A stretch of 64,000 bases of DNA from Agrobacterium larrymoorei. Its GTDB lineage: Bacteria; Pseudomonadota; Alphaproteobacteria; Rhizobiales; Rhizobiaceae. A program made the position numbers and the translations under genes. How positions within the stretch are numbered: position 1 is the stretch's first letter; each line of letters starts with the position of its first letter. The DNA lies in NCBI RefSeq assembly GCF_013322225.1, contig NZ_JAAMFB010000035.1:1-64000 (forward strand), given 5' to 3'. The notes beneath the pieces were generated by a model, which was not told the DNA's origin, made no database searches, and worked only from the letters and a program-made list of their open reading frames with translations. Positions 34,516-43,412 of the stretch are shown here, in pieces.

Positions 34516-36949
34516 GGGCGATCCCCCTTTGCTCGAGCCAATAGAGAGGCCAGGCGGCCCCATGTTCAAAATGGAGGGCGCGGATGCGCTTAAGGTCTTC
34601 TTTTCCGGACGCTCCGACAAACGAGAGCGCCACCGGCCCAAGTGCCATGTCGAACAGACGTCGACCCTCGGGCGACACGACGTAATAGTCCCGCTTCGGG
34701 ATCGCGGTCGCGACGATCTCGATCTGCCGCTCGTTGAAGCCGATGCGCTCGTAGAACTCGCGCGTGCCCGGCTCCCGCGCAGCACCGTTCGGGAGGCAGA
34801 TCTTCGTCGGGCAGGATTCCTTCAGCACATCGATGATGCCTGACCGCTCGGCATCAGAGATTGACTGGGTAGCTAGGACCACGGCGCAATTGGCCTTGCG
34901 CAGCACCTTCAACCATTCCCGGATCTTGTCCCGGAACACCGGATGGCCGAGCATCAGCCAGGCCTCGTCGAGGATGATCAGGCTGGGCGCACCCGTCAGG
35001 CGCTTTTCGATGCGCCGGAAGAGATAGGTGAGCACGGGCACGAGATTGCGCTCACCCATGTTCATCAGTTCCTCGATCTCGAAGCACTGGAAGGCGCCGA
35101 GCGCCAGACCGTCCTCCTCGGCATCGAGAAGCTGCCCCATCGGACCATCGACTGTGTAATGATGCAGGGCGTCCTTGATCTCTCGCATCTGGACGCCGGA
35201 GACGAAGTCGGAGAGCGAGCGGCCGCGCGACTCGGCCATCAGCCCGACCTGCCGGGAAATCGCATTGCGATAGTCCGGTGTAATGGTCACACCCTGCAGG
35301 GCAACCAGCATCTCGATCCATTCGGAGGCCCAGGCGCGGTCCGTGTCGGAGGAGAGGTCTGCCAGCGGGCAGAAGGACAGGGCCCGCCCCTCGCCTGCTT
35401 CCGGCGCGTCGCCACCGATCTGGTAATGATCGCCGCCGATCCCTAGCGTCAGCGGCAGCATCGAGCCCCCCTTATCGAAGGCGAAGATCTGCGCCTCGAC
35501 GTAGCGGCGGAACTGGGCTGCGAGCAATGAGAGCAGCGTTGATTTACCCGACCCCGTGGGCCCGAAAATCAGCGTGTGGCCGACATCATCGACATGCAGG
35601 TTGAGTCGGAAGGGTGTCGATCCGCTTGCGACCTGCATCAGCGGAGGCGATCCGGCCGGATAGAAGGGGCAAGGTGCTGTCGGGCTTCCCGACCAGATCG
35701 AGTTGAGCGGAATGAGGTCGGCGAGATTGCGCGTGTTGATCAGCGGCTCGCGGATATTGGCGTAGGAGACGCCCGGCAGGCTGCCGAGAAACGCATCGGT
35801 CGCGTTGATCGTCTCGATCCTTGCGCCAAAACCTTCGGCCTGGATCAGGCGGCGGACTGCCTCACACTTCTCCTGCAAGCTTTGCTGGTCCTCATCAAAG
35901 AGAACGATGACCGGCGTATAGTAGCCGTAGGCCACGAGCTGCGATGAGGCTTCGGCGATTGCGTCCTCGGTTTCCGCCACCATGAGCATCGCGTCCTGAT
36001 CGAGTGATCGGGATTGGGTTTGGAAGAGCTGATCGAAGAATGGCCGCACCTTTTGTTGCCATTTCTTGCGCGTGCGCTCGAGCCTCGCGCGGGCCTCCTC
36101 GGCGTCGAGGAATACGAACCGGGACGACCAGCGATAGGTCAGCGGCATTAGGTCAAGGCTGTTGAGAATTCCGGGCCAGCTTTCCGCCGGTAGGCCATCA
36201 ATCGCCACCACGCCGAGAAACCGGTTCTCAACTAGCGGCGTCAGACCATGTTGCAGCTCAGCGGTCACCAGCCAGTCGAGATACATGGGGATCTCTGGCA
36301 GGCGCACCGGATGGTTTTCCCCGGTGATGCAGAAACGGATAAACTGAAAAAGTTCGTCGTAGCGGGCGACACGATGACCGCCGCGCTCCGGCGTTTCGCG
36401 TGTCATCATCCGTCGGATCGACACCACATTGGCGAGGTACTGTTCAACTTCCCGGATTGACGTCAGAAAGGTTTCAAGCGCTTTGTCGGCATAGGTGGCG
36501 GACCGGCTGCCAGCATCGGAATAGACATAGCGCGTCAGACCTGATCGCCGCGGCTCCGGTGGGCGCCAGGTCAGGATCAGTGCATGACGACTTTCGTAGT
36601 GCCCCCTCTCCTTCTGGAAATGCGCCCGCCGCTCCGCATCGATGGCGCGGGTCACCGGATCGGGGAAATGGCTGGCCTCCTCCGTTGAATAATCTCCCGT
36701 GGGCACCCGGACAGCCTCGACCTGGATCATCCAGCCCGAGCCGAGGCGCGACAGGATGGCATTGATCTGCCGCGACACCTCGTTGCGCTCGGCGTCGGTC
36801 GAACTTTCACTGTCGGGGCCGGCAAAATACCAGCCGGCCATCAGCGATCCGTCCTTCAGAAGAATGACGCCGTTATCGACCAACCCGGCATAGGGAACGA
36901 GATCGGCAAAGGACGGTCCGGAATGGCGGAAGGATTTGAGGGCAACCAT
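34487..36949 (-). CDS. trbE: TrbE, VirB4-like conjugation ATPase
   Basis: An 820-residue VirB4/TrbE ATPase that powers pilus assembly and DNA transfer. The C-terminal AAA domain has Walker A FGPTGSGKST (around residue 470) and Walker B PSLIILDEAWLMLG (around 650). The N-terminal CagE/TrbE domain precedes it (LVPYAGLVDNGVILLKDGSL). Length is normal. It is 10 bases after trbD, and its end overlaps trbJ. Confidence 0.94.
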   Translation of the reverse strand: MVALKSFRHSGPSFADLVPYAGLVDNGVILLKDGSLMAGWYFAGPDSESSTDAERNEVSRQINAILSRLGSGWMIQVEAVRVPTGDYSTEEASHFPDPVTRAIDAERRAHFQKERGHYESRHALILTWRPPEPRRSGLTRYVYSDAGSRSATYADKALETFLTSIREVEQYLANVVSIRRMMTRETPERGGHRVARYDELFQFIRFCITGENHPVRLPEIPMYLDWLVTAELQHGLTPLVENRFLGVVAIDGLPAESWPGILNSLDLMPLTYRWSSRFVFLDAEEARARLERTRKKWQQKVRPFFDQLFQTQSRSLDQDAMLMVAETEDAIAEASSQLVAYGYYTPVIVLFDEDQQSLQEKCEAVRRLIQAEGFGARIETINATDAFLGSLPGVSYANIREPLINTRNLADLIPLNSIWSGSPTAPCPFYPAGSPPLMQVASGSTPFRLNLHVDDVGHTLIFGPTGSGKSTLLSLLAAQFRRYVEAQIFAFDKGGSMLPLTLGIGGDHYQIGGDAPEAGEGRALSFCPLADLSSDTDRAWASEWIEMLVALQGVTITPDYRNAISRQVGLMAESRGRSLSDFVSGVQMREIKDALHHYTVDGPMGQLLDAEEDGLALGAFQCFEIEELMNMGERNLVPVLTYLFRRIEKRLTGAPSLIILDEAWLMLGHPVFRDKIREWLKVLRKANCAVVLATQSISDAERSGIIDVLKESCPTKICLPNGAAREPGTREFYERIGFNERQIEIVATAIPKRDYYVVSPEGRRLFDMALGPVALSFVGASGKEDLKRIRALHFEHGAAWPLYWLEQRGIAHAETLFPTE

Positions 36950-36959
36950 GTCGTGCCCC

Positions 36960-37259
36960 TCAATACCGGCGCCACGGCGACGACGTCGCGCGGTAGAAGG
37001 TCTTGTAGGAGATATGTCTGATGTAGACCCTCCGCATCAGCGGGTCGGCCTTGGCCATCATGCGGAGGGCTGCGACCGCGATCAGCCAGATCGCGACGCC
37101 GAACAGTGCTGCATACCAGGTGAGCACAACGAAGATCAGAATGACGGCGGCGAGCGCCGTCACCAGGACAAGCTCGCGATCGGCGCCCATCAACAGGTTG
37201 GGACGTGACAGCGCCCGATGCACCCGCGACCGGATGAGGTTGGAACCGGCGTCAGCCAC
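36960..37259 (-). CDS. trbD: TrbD, VirB3-like conjugation protein
   Basis: A 99-residue VirB3/TrbD family membrane protein. [19 protein letters not shown] is the family signature before two membrane segments ([19 protein letters not shown] and [15 protein letters not shown]). It helps anchor TrbE and the pilus assembly. Its start lies within the end of trbC (8-base overlap). Confidence 0.9.
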   Translation of the reverse strand: MADAGSNLIRSRVHRALSRPNLLMGADRELVLVTALAAVILIFVVLTWYAALFGVAIWLIAVAALRMMAKADPLMRRVYIRHISYKTFYRATSSPWRRY

Positions 37260-37662
37260 GAGCCCCCTCCCCTACTGCAGACGGCGTTGTTGCCGGCATG
37301 GAGACAGCCGGAGCAATACCTGCCCCGACATGGCGCTCGCCGATCGACGCACCGGTTGCACCAAATAGGGCGACGATCTGGGTGGCGCCAAGGAGGACCC
37401 CGCCGACCAGGGCCACATAGCAAAGGCGACGGGCGAAATCGTTCAGCTCGCCGCCGAAGATCAGCATGGCGCCGGCGATCGCCACCGCGGCGAGCGCAAT
37501 GAACCCGGCTACGGGACCGGTGATCGACTGCTGGATCTGCTGCAGTGGCGATTCCCATGGAAGACCGCCACCGCCCGAGGACGCCAGCGCGGTCCCCGAG
37601 AGGCTGACGGTGAAGGCGGCGACCGTGATGAGTGCAAGAATAGAATAGGTCTTACGCGACAT
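37252..37662 (-). CDS. trbC: TrbC, VirB2-like pilin precursor
   Basis: A 136-residue propilin. After [19 protein letters not shown] comes a cleavable signal ending at GTALASSGG, then the mature hydrophobic pilin with two membrane helices ([20 protein letters not shown] and [18 protein letters not shown]). Members of this family are processed to a small cyclic pilin. Start at 37662 is inside trbB by 11 bases. The longer frame to 37800 is only antisense noise of trbB. Confidence 0.9.
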   Translation of the reverse strand: MSRKTYSILALITVAAFTVSLSGTALASSGGGGLPWESPLQQIQQSITGPVAGFIALAAVAIAGAMLIFGGELNDFARRLCYVALVGGVLLGATQIVALFGATGASIGERHVGAGIAPAVSMPATTPSAVGEGARG

Positions 37663-38623
37663 GGCTGTCCTCGTCGATCTGGGCATAATGTTCGGTCTGA
37701 TAGTGGTTGTTTCGGTATCCCTCGATGTGGATGACCTCGCGGACCCGCCTTCCCTTGCCCGTCCGCTCGATGGAGACGACGAGATCGACCGCCTCGCCAA
37801 TCACCTCCTGCATTGGCTGTTGGCTCGCTTCTGCGGTTAGTTGTTCAAGCCGGCGCAGCGCCGACATCGCGGTGTTGGAATGGATCGTGGTGACCCCGCC
37901 GGGATGGCCGGTGTTCCAGGCCTTCAGGAGCGTGAGCGCTGCACCATCACGGACCTCCCCGACGATGATCCGGTCGGGCCGCAATCGCATCGTGCTCTTC
38001 AGCAACCGCGCCATATCGACCGTATCGCTGGTATGCAGGCTGACCGCGTTTTCGGCCGCGCACTGGATTTCGGCGGTATCCTCGAGGATCACCATCCGAT
38101 CATCTGGCGCCGCCGAGACGATTTCGGCGATAATTGCGTTGGCGAGCGTCGTCTTGCCGGAGCCAGTGCCCCCGGAAATGACGATGTTCATGCGGGCGTC
38201 GATTGCACTGCGGATGGCTGACGCCTGGGCTTCTGTCATCACCTTCGAGGTTACGTAGTCGTTGAGTGGGATGAGACGCGAGGCGCGACGACGAATCGTG
38301 AAGGCAGGGCTGGAGACGACGGGCGGAAGCAGCCCTTCGAAGCGATGGCCACCGATCGGCAGTTCGCCGGAAATGATCGGGCGTTCGTCGTCCGCTTCCG
38401 ACTGCAGGGCATGGGCGACACTGCCGATAACGACTTCCGCGGCGGCAGAACTCATGGCGCCGGCCGGAGCCACGCCATGATCTAGGCGTTCGATGAACAA
38501 CCGGCCGTCCGGATTGAGCATGATCTCGACGACTGAGGCATCGTCGAGCGCGACGCACAGCTGGTCGCCAAGCGCGTCCTGCAGTTTGCGGACAAGCCTT
38601 GGATGGGAACGGAGCTGGGTCAC
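37652..38623 (-). CDS. trbB: TrbB, VirB11-like secretion ATPase
   Basis: A 323-residue hexameric VirB11/TrbB traffic ATPase. Walker [15 protein letters not shown] is near residue 150, the Asp box is [12 protein letters not shown], and [17 protein letters not shown] is the conserved Walker B region, followed by the His box [14 protein letters not shown]. It starts with GTG at 38623, whose GTGA overlaps the traI stop. It is the first trb gene after the quorum synthase. Confidence 0.94.
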   Translation of the reverse strand: MTQLRSHPRLVRKLQDALGDQLCVALDDASVVEIMLNPDGRLFIERLDHGVAPAGAMSSAAAEVVIGSVAHALQSEADDERPIISGELPIGGHRFEGLLPPVVSSPAFTIRRRASRLIPLNDYVTSKVMTEAQASAIRSAIDARMNIVISGGTGSGKTTLANAIIAEIVSAAPDDRMVILEDTAEIQCAAENAVSLHTSDTVDMARLLKSTMRLRPDRIIVGEVRDGAALTLLKAWNTGHPGGVTTIHSNTAMSALRRLEQLTAEASQQPMQEVIGEAVDLVVSIERTGKGRRVREVIHIEGYRNNHYQTEHYAQIDEDSHVA

Positions 38624-39255
38624 GCTGCGCTCCTCTCCGAATGATCATCAGTACAAAAGAGAGCGGATCGATAGTTCGGCGGGCGGACCCGCTCGAAGCT
38701 CTTCTGGTCCGCCGGAAGTGTGCCGGCTATGGCGACAGTATTGCCAATTGCCACAGGTTTACCCAAACGGGCCATCGGCCAGCCTGCCCGATTCAGGATG
38801 CGCTCGAAGCGAAGGTCGGTGGCGGTAACGATCTTGTCGTAGCCCTGCGCTATCGACCATTCGATGATCCCAGCGAACATGGTCAGGGTGGCAAGGTGGA
38901 GCTGTCCCCCTTCCCTGCCTGCACGCAAGGTCGTATCAACGCAGAAGCGCGAACTCTCGATCATCGCGGTATTTGCATTGAGCGAGCCCTCCCTCAAGAG
39001 CTGCGGAAAGGTCAGCTCGAGCATGGTCGGGCCCACAGCGGGAAGGAGACGTGCGCATCCGACCACCTTGCTGCCGGAGGTGGCGAGGATGTAGGTTGGA
39101 TTGAGTTCGTCGTACTGATCCCGCTCGCCACCATCGATGATGGAGACGTCCCATTCGAGCCGTCCGCTGAACACGTCGGCGCGCAGCCGGTACATCTGTT
39201 TTAGAAGATTTTGATGCTCGACATATCGGTCGGGCGAGATCGTGAGAACCTGCAT
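38620..39255 (-). CDS. traI: TraI, LuxI-type acyl-homoserine-lactone synthase
   Basis: A 211-residue LuxI-family enzyme that makes an N-acyl-homoserine lactone from SAM and acyl-ACP. Visible invariant residues: R.DVFSGRLEWDV (Arg, Phe, Trp), DQYDELNPTYIL (Asp), GCARLLP (Arg) and ESSRFCVD (Glu, Ser, Arg). On Ti/Ri and related plasmids this gene is the first of the trb operon and its product activates TraR, the conjugation switch. A GGAGATAAGG site is directly upstream of ATG. Two tra-box-like palindromes lie in its promoter region. It is not the relaxase called TraI in other systems. Confidence 0.9.
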   Translation of the reverse strand: MQVLTISPDRYVEHQNLLKQMYRLRADVFSGRLEWDVSIIDGGERDQYDELNPTYILATSGSKVVGCARLLPAVGPTMLELTFPQLLREGSLNANTAMIESSRFCVDTTLRAGREGGQLHLATLTMFAGIIEWSIAQGYDKIVTATDLRFERILNRAGWPMARLGKPVAIGNTVAIAGTLPADQKSFERVRPPNYRSALFCTDDHSERSAA

Positions 39256-39314
39256 CCTTATCTCCGCGTGAACTTCGTCAGGCAGATGAAGATCATCTCA
39301 ATCCACGGCTGGCC

Positions 39315-39332
39315 ATCTGCAGATCTGCAGGC
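39315..39332. promoter_or_regulatory. tra box-like site 1
   Basis: CTGCAGATCTGCAG (39317-39330) is a perfect 14-base palindrome matching the core of the TraR binding site (consensus close to ACGTGCAGATCTGCACAT). It lies 62 bases upstream of the traI start, where TraR with the autoinducer would activate traI-trb transcription. Confidence 0.75.
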
Positions 39333-39402
39333 GATGATTCTGGTGAGTCGGGGTGGCGGGCTGAGTACGCGAACAAATTAAGTGTGCAGAACGCCTACGT
39401 TT

Positions 39403-39420
39403 TTCTGCAGATCTGCAGTT
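39403..39420. promoter_or_regulatory. tra box-like site 2
   Basis: A second copy of the same perfect core CTGCAGATCTGCAG (39405-39418), 88 bases from the first. Between divergent traI and repA such a site can stimulate repABC transcription and copy number on Ti-type plasmids. Confidence 0.75.
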
Positions 39421-39622
39421 TCGATCGATTACTTCTTCTGGGCAGAATCTGCCTAACTGTCCGAAAAACCTCGCAGATTCGAGGTACGCAATTCGGCACG
39501 GCGATTTTTGTTAATCCCTTGTTAACCCTATTTCCCTTGCGGCATTCTCAGAATCGTGGCTTATCATTGAGACGGTAAAGGCGCGTCTGACGCCGATAAA
39601 CCGTCTGAGAACAGAGGCCAAT

Positions 39623-40831
39623 GTGAACGTGATCGCTCGACACATCGAAAAAGCATCGACATCCGCCCATATCACGCAGCGTGCGGAAGCGCTGTCTGCA
39701 CGTTTGCGTGCGGTTGGTGAACGCGCGTTTCCACCCACGGCCCAGAAGACGTTACGGTCGTTTTCGTCTGGAGAAGTTGCTGAGATTGTCGGCGTCTCCG
39801 ATGGTTATCTCCGTCAGCTCTCACTCGACGGGCTTGGACCTGCGCCTGATCTGGGGAATGGTGGCCGCCGGTCATACACACTTGAGCAGATCAAGGAGTT
39901 GAGACAGTACCTAGCCACCGCCCGTCCAAAAGAAGCGAGCAGGTTCTTTCCTCGGCGCCGGGAGGGTGAAAAGCTCCAGGTGATCACCGTCGCAAATTTC
40001 AAAGGCGGTTCAGCAAAAACTACCACTTCGCTCTACCTCGCACAGGGTCTCGCTCTTCAGGGTTATCGGGTCCTGGCTATCGATCTTGATCCGCAAGCTT
40101 CGCTTTCGGCAATGTTCGGCTATCAGCCTGAGTTCGATGTCGCTGAAAACACTACCCTGTACGGCGCGATCCGCTACGACGATCAGCGCGTGACGATGAA
40201 AGACGTCATTCGCCCCACCTATTTCACAGGGATCAGCATCGTTCCCGGCAACCTCGAACTCATGGAGTTCGAGCATCAGACGCCGCGATTCATGTTGCAA
40301 AACCGCGGTCGACCGGAAGATCTCTTCTTCAGAAGGGTCGCGGGAGCGATCGCTCAGGTCGAGGATGACTTTGATGTCGTCGTGGTGGACTGCCCGCCTC
40401 AGCTCGGCTTCCTCACCATGGGTGCGCTTAACGCCGCCACAGGCATGATCGTTACCGTTCATCCCCAAATGGTCGACGTCGCCTCCATGAGCCAGTTTCT
40501 TCTGATGACATCTGATCTTGTCTCAGTCATTGAGGAGGCTGGTGGTCGCCTCGACTATGACTTTCTGCGGTTCCTAGTCACGCGCCACGACCCTCGCGAC
40601 GTGCCGGAACAGGAGATTGTCGGCCTGATGCGCGATGTGTTCGGATCGGATGTCATGGCTGCCACGGCGTGGAAGTCGACAGCGATTGCGAATGCGGGAC
40701 TTACTAAGCAATCCCTCTACGAATTGACGAGAGGTGCGGTTGGTCGGTCGACCTATGACCGCGCAATGGAGTCGATTAATGCCGTAAATCAGGAAACCGT
40801 AGAACTTCTGAATGAGGTATGGCAGCGATGA
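39623..40831 (+). CDS. repA: RepA, ParA-type plasmid partition ATPase
   Basis: A 402-residue Walker-type partition ATPase of repABC plasmids, which also autoregulates the operon. An N-terminal HTH (FSSGEVAEIVGVSDGYLRQL) precedes the deviant Walker A KGGSAKTTTS (around residue 130), the DLDPQASLSAMFG segment and DVVVVDCPPQLGFLT. The start is GTG at 39623, and an ATG two bases earlier is out of frame. It is 94 bases upstream of repB with a parS site between. Confidence 0.93.
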   Translation: MNVIARHIEKASTSAHITQRAEALSARLRAVGERAFPPTAQKTLRSFSSGEVAEIVGVSDGYLRQLSLDGLGPAPDLGNGGRRSYTLEQIKELRQYLATARPKEASRFFPRRREGEKLQVITVANFKGGSAKTTTSLYLAQGLALQGYRVLAIDLDPQASLSAMFGYQPEFDVAENTTLYGAIRYDDQRVTMKDVIRPTYFTGISIVPGNLELMEFEHQTPRFMLQNRGRPEDLFFRRVAGAIAQVEDDFDVVVVDCPPQLGFLTMGALNAATGMIVTVHPQMVDVASMSQFLLMTSDLVSVIEEAGGRLDYDFLRFLVTRHDPRDVPEQEIVGLMRDVFGSDVMAATAWKSTAIANAGLTKQSLYELTRGAVGRSTYDRAMESINAVNQETVELLNEVWQR

Positions 40832-40868
40832 CGGCGGTCCAGGTACATATTAATCAAGACGTTAGTGC

Positions 40869-40884
40869 GTTGTCAGCTGACTAC
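40869..40884. promoter_or_regulatory. parS partition site (repA-repB intergenic)
   Basis: GTTGTCAGCTGACTAC matches the 16-base repABC parS pattern (GT..NCNGCNGN..AC) with one imperfect pair. A perfect copy of the same sequence type lies after repC, supporting both as RepB binding sites. Confidence 0.75.
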
Positions 40885-40925
40885 GGCCCGCCGTTTCACG
40901 CGGATTATAAAGGGGGAGCAAACGC

Positions 40926-41930
40926 GTGAGCAAACGTACGCAATCGATCCGAAATCTCTTCGCCAGTGGTAATGACGAGCAGTCCGGTGACGGTTCGCGC
41001 CAGCCGGTTCAGCGTGTCGCATCAGGCGCGGTTCGTTCCTTGAAGGACACGTTTTCAGAAGTCGAACGTGACTACGAAGAATTAAAACAGCAGGTCGCGA
41101 GCGGGGCACTGCCGGTCGAGTTGGATCCGGCCCTGCTTGACCCCTCCCCGTTCGCTGATCGGTTCATCGATCAGGATTTGGCCGCTGTCGAAGCGCTCAA
41201 GACCTCGTTCAAGGATCATGGGCAGGAAATTCCTGTTCTTGTTCGCGTTCATCCCAATGTCCCTGGCCGTTATCAGATCGCTTATGGTCATCGTCGCGTC
41301 CGAGCCGCTCTTGAGCTCGGGATGGTGGTTAAGGCGTACGTACGCGATCTTAATGATGAGCGTTTGGTTGTTGCCCAAGGCATCGAGAATTCCGCTCGCG
41401 AGGACCTTACTTTCATCGAGCGCGCAATGTTTGCATTTAAGCTCGAGGCAGGCGGTATCCAGCGCACGTCAATCCAGACAGCGCTTTCGGTCGACCGCCA
41501 GGAAGCTCACAAGCTTCTCAGCGTTGCTAAGGGAGTTCCCGCATGGTTGATCGAAGCGATTGGTCGAGCACCGAAAATCGGCCGACCGAGATGGCAAGAT
41601 CTGGTTGAGCGCCTGAAAGAACAAGGTGTCGAGAAGTTGGTCCGAAAGGCGACTGAAGAGAAGTCCTTCGTGCACAAGGATACCGACGACCGCTTTGCTG
41701 CGGTGCTCCGGGCTGCGAGACGTGAAGATCACAAGCCGGCAGAGGCGAATGTGCCGAACGTTGCGAAGTCGCATGACGGCACCACGATCGCGACGCTGGC
41801 GCTCACGGGTAAGCAGTGCAAAATTCAAATCAGTCGAGATCGAGATGAAGCCTTCGCCAAATTCTTGATGGATAGGCTTCCCGACCTTTACGCAAGTTAT
41901 CGGAGCCAAGCTCCGTCATCTGAAGAATAA
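40926..41930 (+). CDS. repB: RepB, ParB-type partition protein
   Basis: A 334-residue ParB-family centromere-binding protein of repABC plasmids. The ParB/Srx NTPase-like domain contains GQEIPVLVRVHPNVPGRYQI, YGHRRVRAALELG and ENSAREDLTFIERAMFAF, and is followed by the HTH region (RTSIQTALSVDRQEAHKLLS). It binds the parS palindromes and works with RepA to segregate the replicon. It lies 170 bases upstream of repC with the antisense RNA gene between. Confidence 0.93.
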   Translation: MSKRTQSIRNLFASGNDEQSGDGSRQPVQRVASGAVRSLKDTFSEVERDYEELKQQVASGALPVELDPALLDPSPFADRFIDQDLAAVEALKTSFKDHGQEIPVLVRVHPNVPGRYQIAYGHRRVRAALELGMVVKAYVRDLNDERLVVAQGIENSAREDLTFIERAMFAFKLEAGGIQRTSIQTALSVDRQEAHKLLSVAKGVPAWLIEAIGRAPKIGRPRWQDLVERLKEQGVEKLVRKATEEKSFVHKDTDDRFAAVLRAARREDHKPAEANVPNVAKSHDGTTIATLALTGKQCKIQISRDRDEAFAKFLMDRLPDLYASYRSQAPSSEE

Positions 41931-41945
41931 ATTGGAAAGGTAGCA

Positions 41946-42005
41946 GCAAAAGAAAAAGGCCCCCAAACGTTGCCGTCATGGAAGCCTCTCTCAAAGGTCT
42001 AAGCA
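41946..42005 (-). ncRNA. repABC counter-transcript RNA (ctRNA, repE type)
   Basis: A short antisense RNA in the repB-repC gap that limits repC expression and sets incompatibility. On the minus strand there is -35 TTGACT (42034-42039), a 17-base spacer and -10 GATTCT (42011-42016). It ends in a hairpin whose arms AGGCTTCCA and TGGGGGCCT (41979-41987 and 41957-41965) pair fully with G-U pairs and are followed by TTTTCTTTT. The predicted transcript is about 55-60 nt, the size of known ctRNAs. The exact ends are inferred. Confidence 0.75.
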
Positions 42006-42098
42006 GCCTGAGAATCGCATTTCCATGAATCGCAGTCAAGAGTCTTTGGCACCGTTTTGGTGAGTGGATTTCTTTTGCCTCTCGAAAGGTGAAGAAAA

Positions 42099-43310
42099 AT
42101 GCTCGGTGGAAATGTCACGACGCCCTTTGGGCGGCGGCCGATGACGCTTGCGCTTGTGAAGTCCCAGATGCGGACCGCACAATGCACGGAAGAGAAGACA
42201 GTCGACAAATGGAAAGTTTACAGGGATGCTTGTGATGCGCGGTCCCTATTGGGAATACGCGATCGCGCGCTAGCGGTTTTGAATGCCTTGCTTACGTTCT
42301 ACCCCGAGTCGGCACTCAACTCCGAAGGCAATCTCATCGTCTTTCCATCTAATGCGCAGTTGACTGCGAGGGCAAATGGCATAGCTGGGACTACGCTTCG
42401 CGAGAACCTTGCACATCTGGTGGAGGCCGGCCTCATCCAGCGGTGCGATAGCCCCAACGGCAAGCGCTATGCGCGGAAATCCAGCGACGGATCTATCGAG
42501 TCAGCCTACGGATTTAGTCTTTCGCCGCTGCTCGCGCGTGCGGATGAGCTGGCGATTCTGGCTCAGCAGGTGGCGGCAACGCAACGCCAATTGAAGATTA
42601 TCAAAGAACGGATCACGATTGCTCGCCGGGATAATCGCAAGCTGATCTCGGCGGCTATCGAGGATGGCGTTCCTGGTGATTGGGGTAAGGCAGAAGCACT
42701 TTATATCGATCTGATGGCGCGTCTCCGGACAGCCAAGACTATTGAAAATTTTGAAGCACTGCTAGACGAACTTGAGCTATTGCGGGACGAAGTTGTCAAC
42801 CAGCTGGAAATGCAGCTTAATTCCCGAAATTCCGACACCAATGGTGCCGAAACCCGTCAGCACATACAGAATTCAAATACCAAATCCCCAAATGAACTTG
42901 AACCTAGCTCTGGAAAAGAGCAGGGCGACAAGCCCAGCCCAGATATCGGTCGGGTTGCCGAGCCGATTAAGGCATTCCCGTTGGGGATGGTTGTGAGAGC
43001 CTGCCCAGAAATCACGATCTATGGTCCGGGGGGCAATATCACAAGTTGGCGCGATCTGATGACAGCCGCTGTCGTGGTCCGATCGATGCTCGGAGTTAGT
43101 CCGTCAGCGTACCAGGATGCCTGCGAGGTGATGGGCCCGGAGAATGCGGCTGCCACGATGGCCGCTATTCTCGAACGAACTGGGCATATCACCTCGGCCG
43201 GCGGATATCTCCGGGACCTGACGGGGAGGGCGCGGCGCGGTGAGTTTTCATTGGGGCCGGTGCTGATGGCGTTGTTGCGAGCGAATGGGCATGAGGCACG
43301 GCGCGCTTGA
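42099..43310 (+). CDS. repC: RepC, replication initiator
   Basis: A 403-residue RepC initiator, typical of alphaproteobacterial repABC plasmids. The N-terminal winged-helix region has ALNALLTFYPESALNSEGNL, IVFPSNAQLTARANGIAGTT and LRENLAHLVEAGLIQRCDSP, then GKRYARK. The C-terminal domain has the DLMTAAVVVRSMLGVSPSAYQ segment. In this family the replication origin lies inside repC; an AT-richer stretch around 42820-42905 would fit. RBS is AAGGTGAAG upstream of ATG. Confidence 0.94.
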   Translation: MLGGNVTTPFGRRPMTLALVKSQMRTAQCTEEKTVDKWKVYRDACDARSLLGIRDRALAVLNALLTFYPESALNSEGNLIVFPSNAQLTARANGIAGTTLRENLAHLVEAGLIQRCDSPNGKRYARKSSDGSIESAYGFSLSPLLARADELAILAQQVAATQRQLKIIKERITIARRDNRKLISAAIEDGVPGDWGKAEALYIDLMARLRTAKTIENFEALLDELELLRDEVVNQLEMQLNSRNSDTNGAETRQHIQNSNTKSPNELEPSSGKEQGDKPSPDIGRVAEPIKAFPLGMVVRACPEITIYGPGGNITSWRDLMTAAVVVRSMLGVSPSAYQDACEVMGPENAAATMAAILERTGHITSAGGYLRDLTGRARRGEFSLGPVLMALLRANGHEARRA

Positions 43311-43353
43311 GTTTGTAGGCACGCGGCCAGTCTTGTGCACTGTATAATTGCGG

Positions 43354-43371
43354 CGTAGTCAGCTGACTACG
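43354..43371. promoter_or_regulatory. parS partition site (downstream of repC)
   Basis: CGTAGTCAGCTGACTACG is a perfect 18-base palindrome whose 16-base core is the repABC parS type. It sits 44 bases after repC. Together with the copy before repB it gives the replicon two partition sites. Confidence 0.8.
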
Positions 43372-43412
43372 ACTTAACTCTCTGAATAAGCTTATTATTG
43401 TGATGGAGAATA

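Larger units (their letters stand above)
39256..39622. promoter_or_regulatory. divergent traI-trb / repABC control region
   Basis: This 367-base region separates the two divergent operons. It contains two tra-box-like palindromes (39317-39330 and 39405-39418) and, nearer repA, a 7-bp dyad AGACGGT (39570-39576) / ACCGTCT (39600-39606) around a GGCG...CGCC dyad that could be the RepA/RepB autoregulatory operator. It holds no gene. Confidence 0.65.

Noticed and set aside
38620-39255. Reading traI as a relaxase
   Set aside because: The protein has LuxI-family residues and none of the relaxase HUH motifs. The name is shared by two unrelated families.
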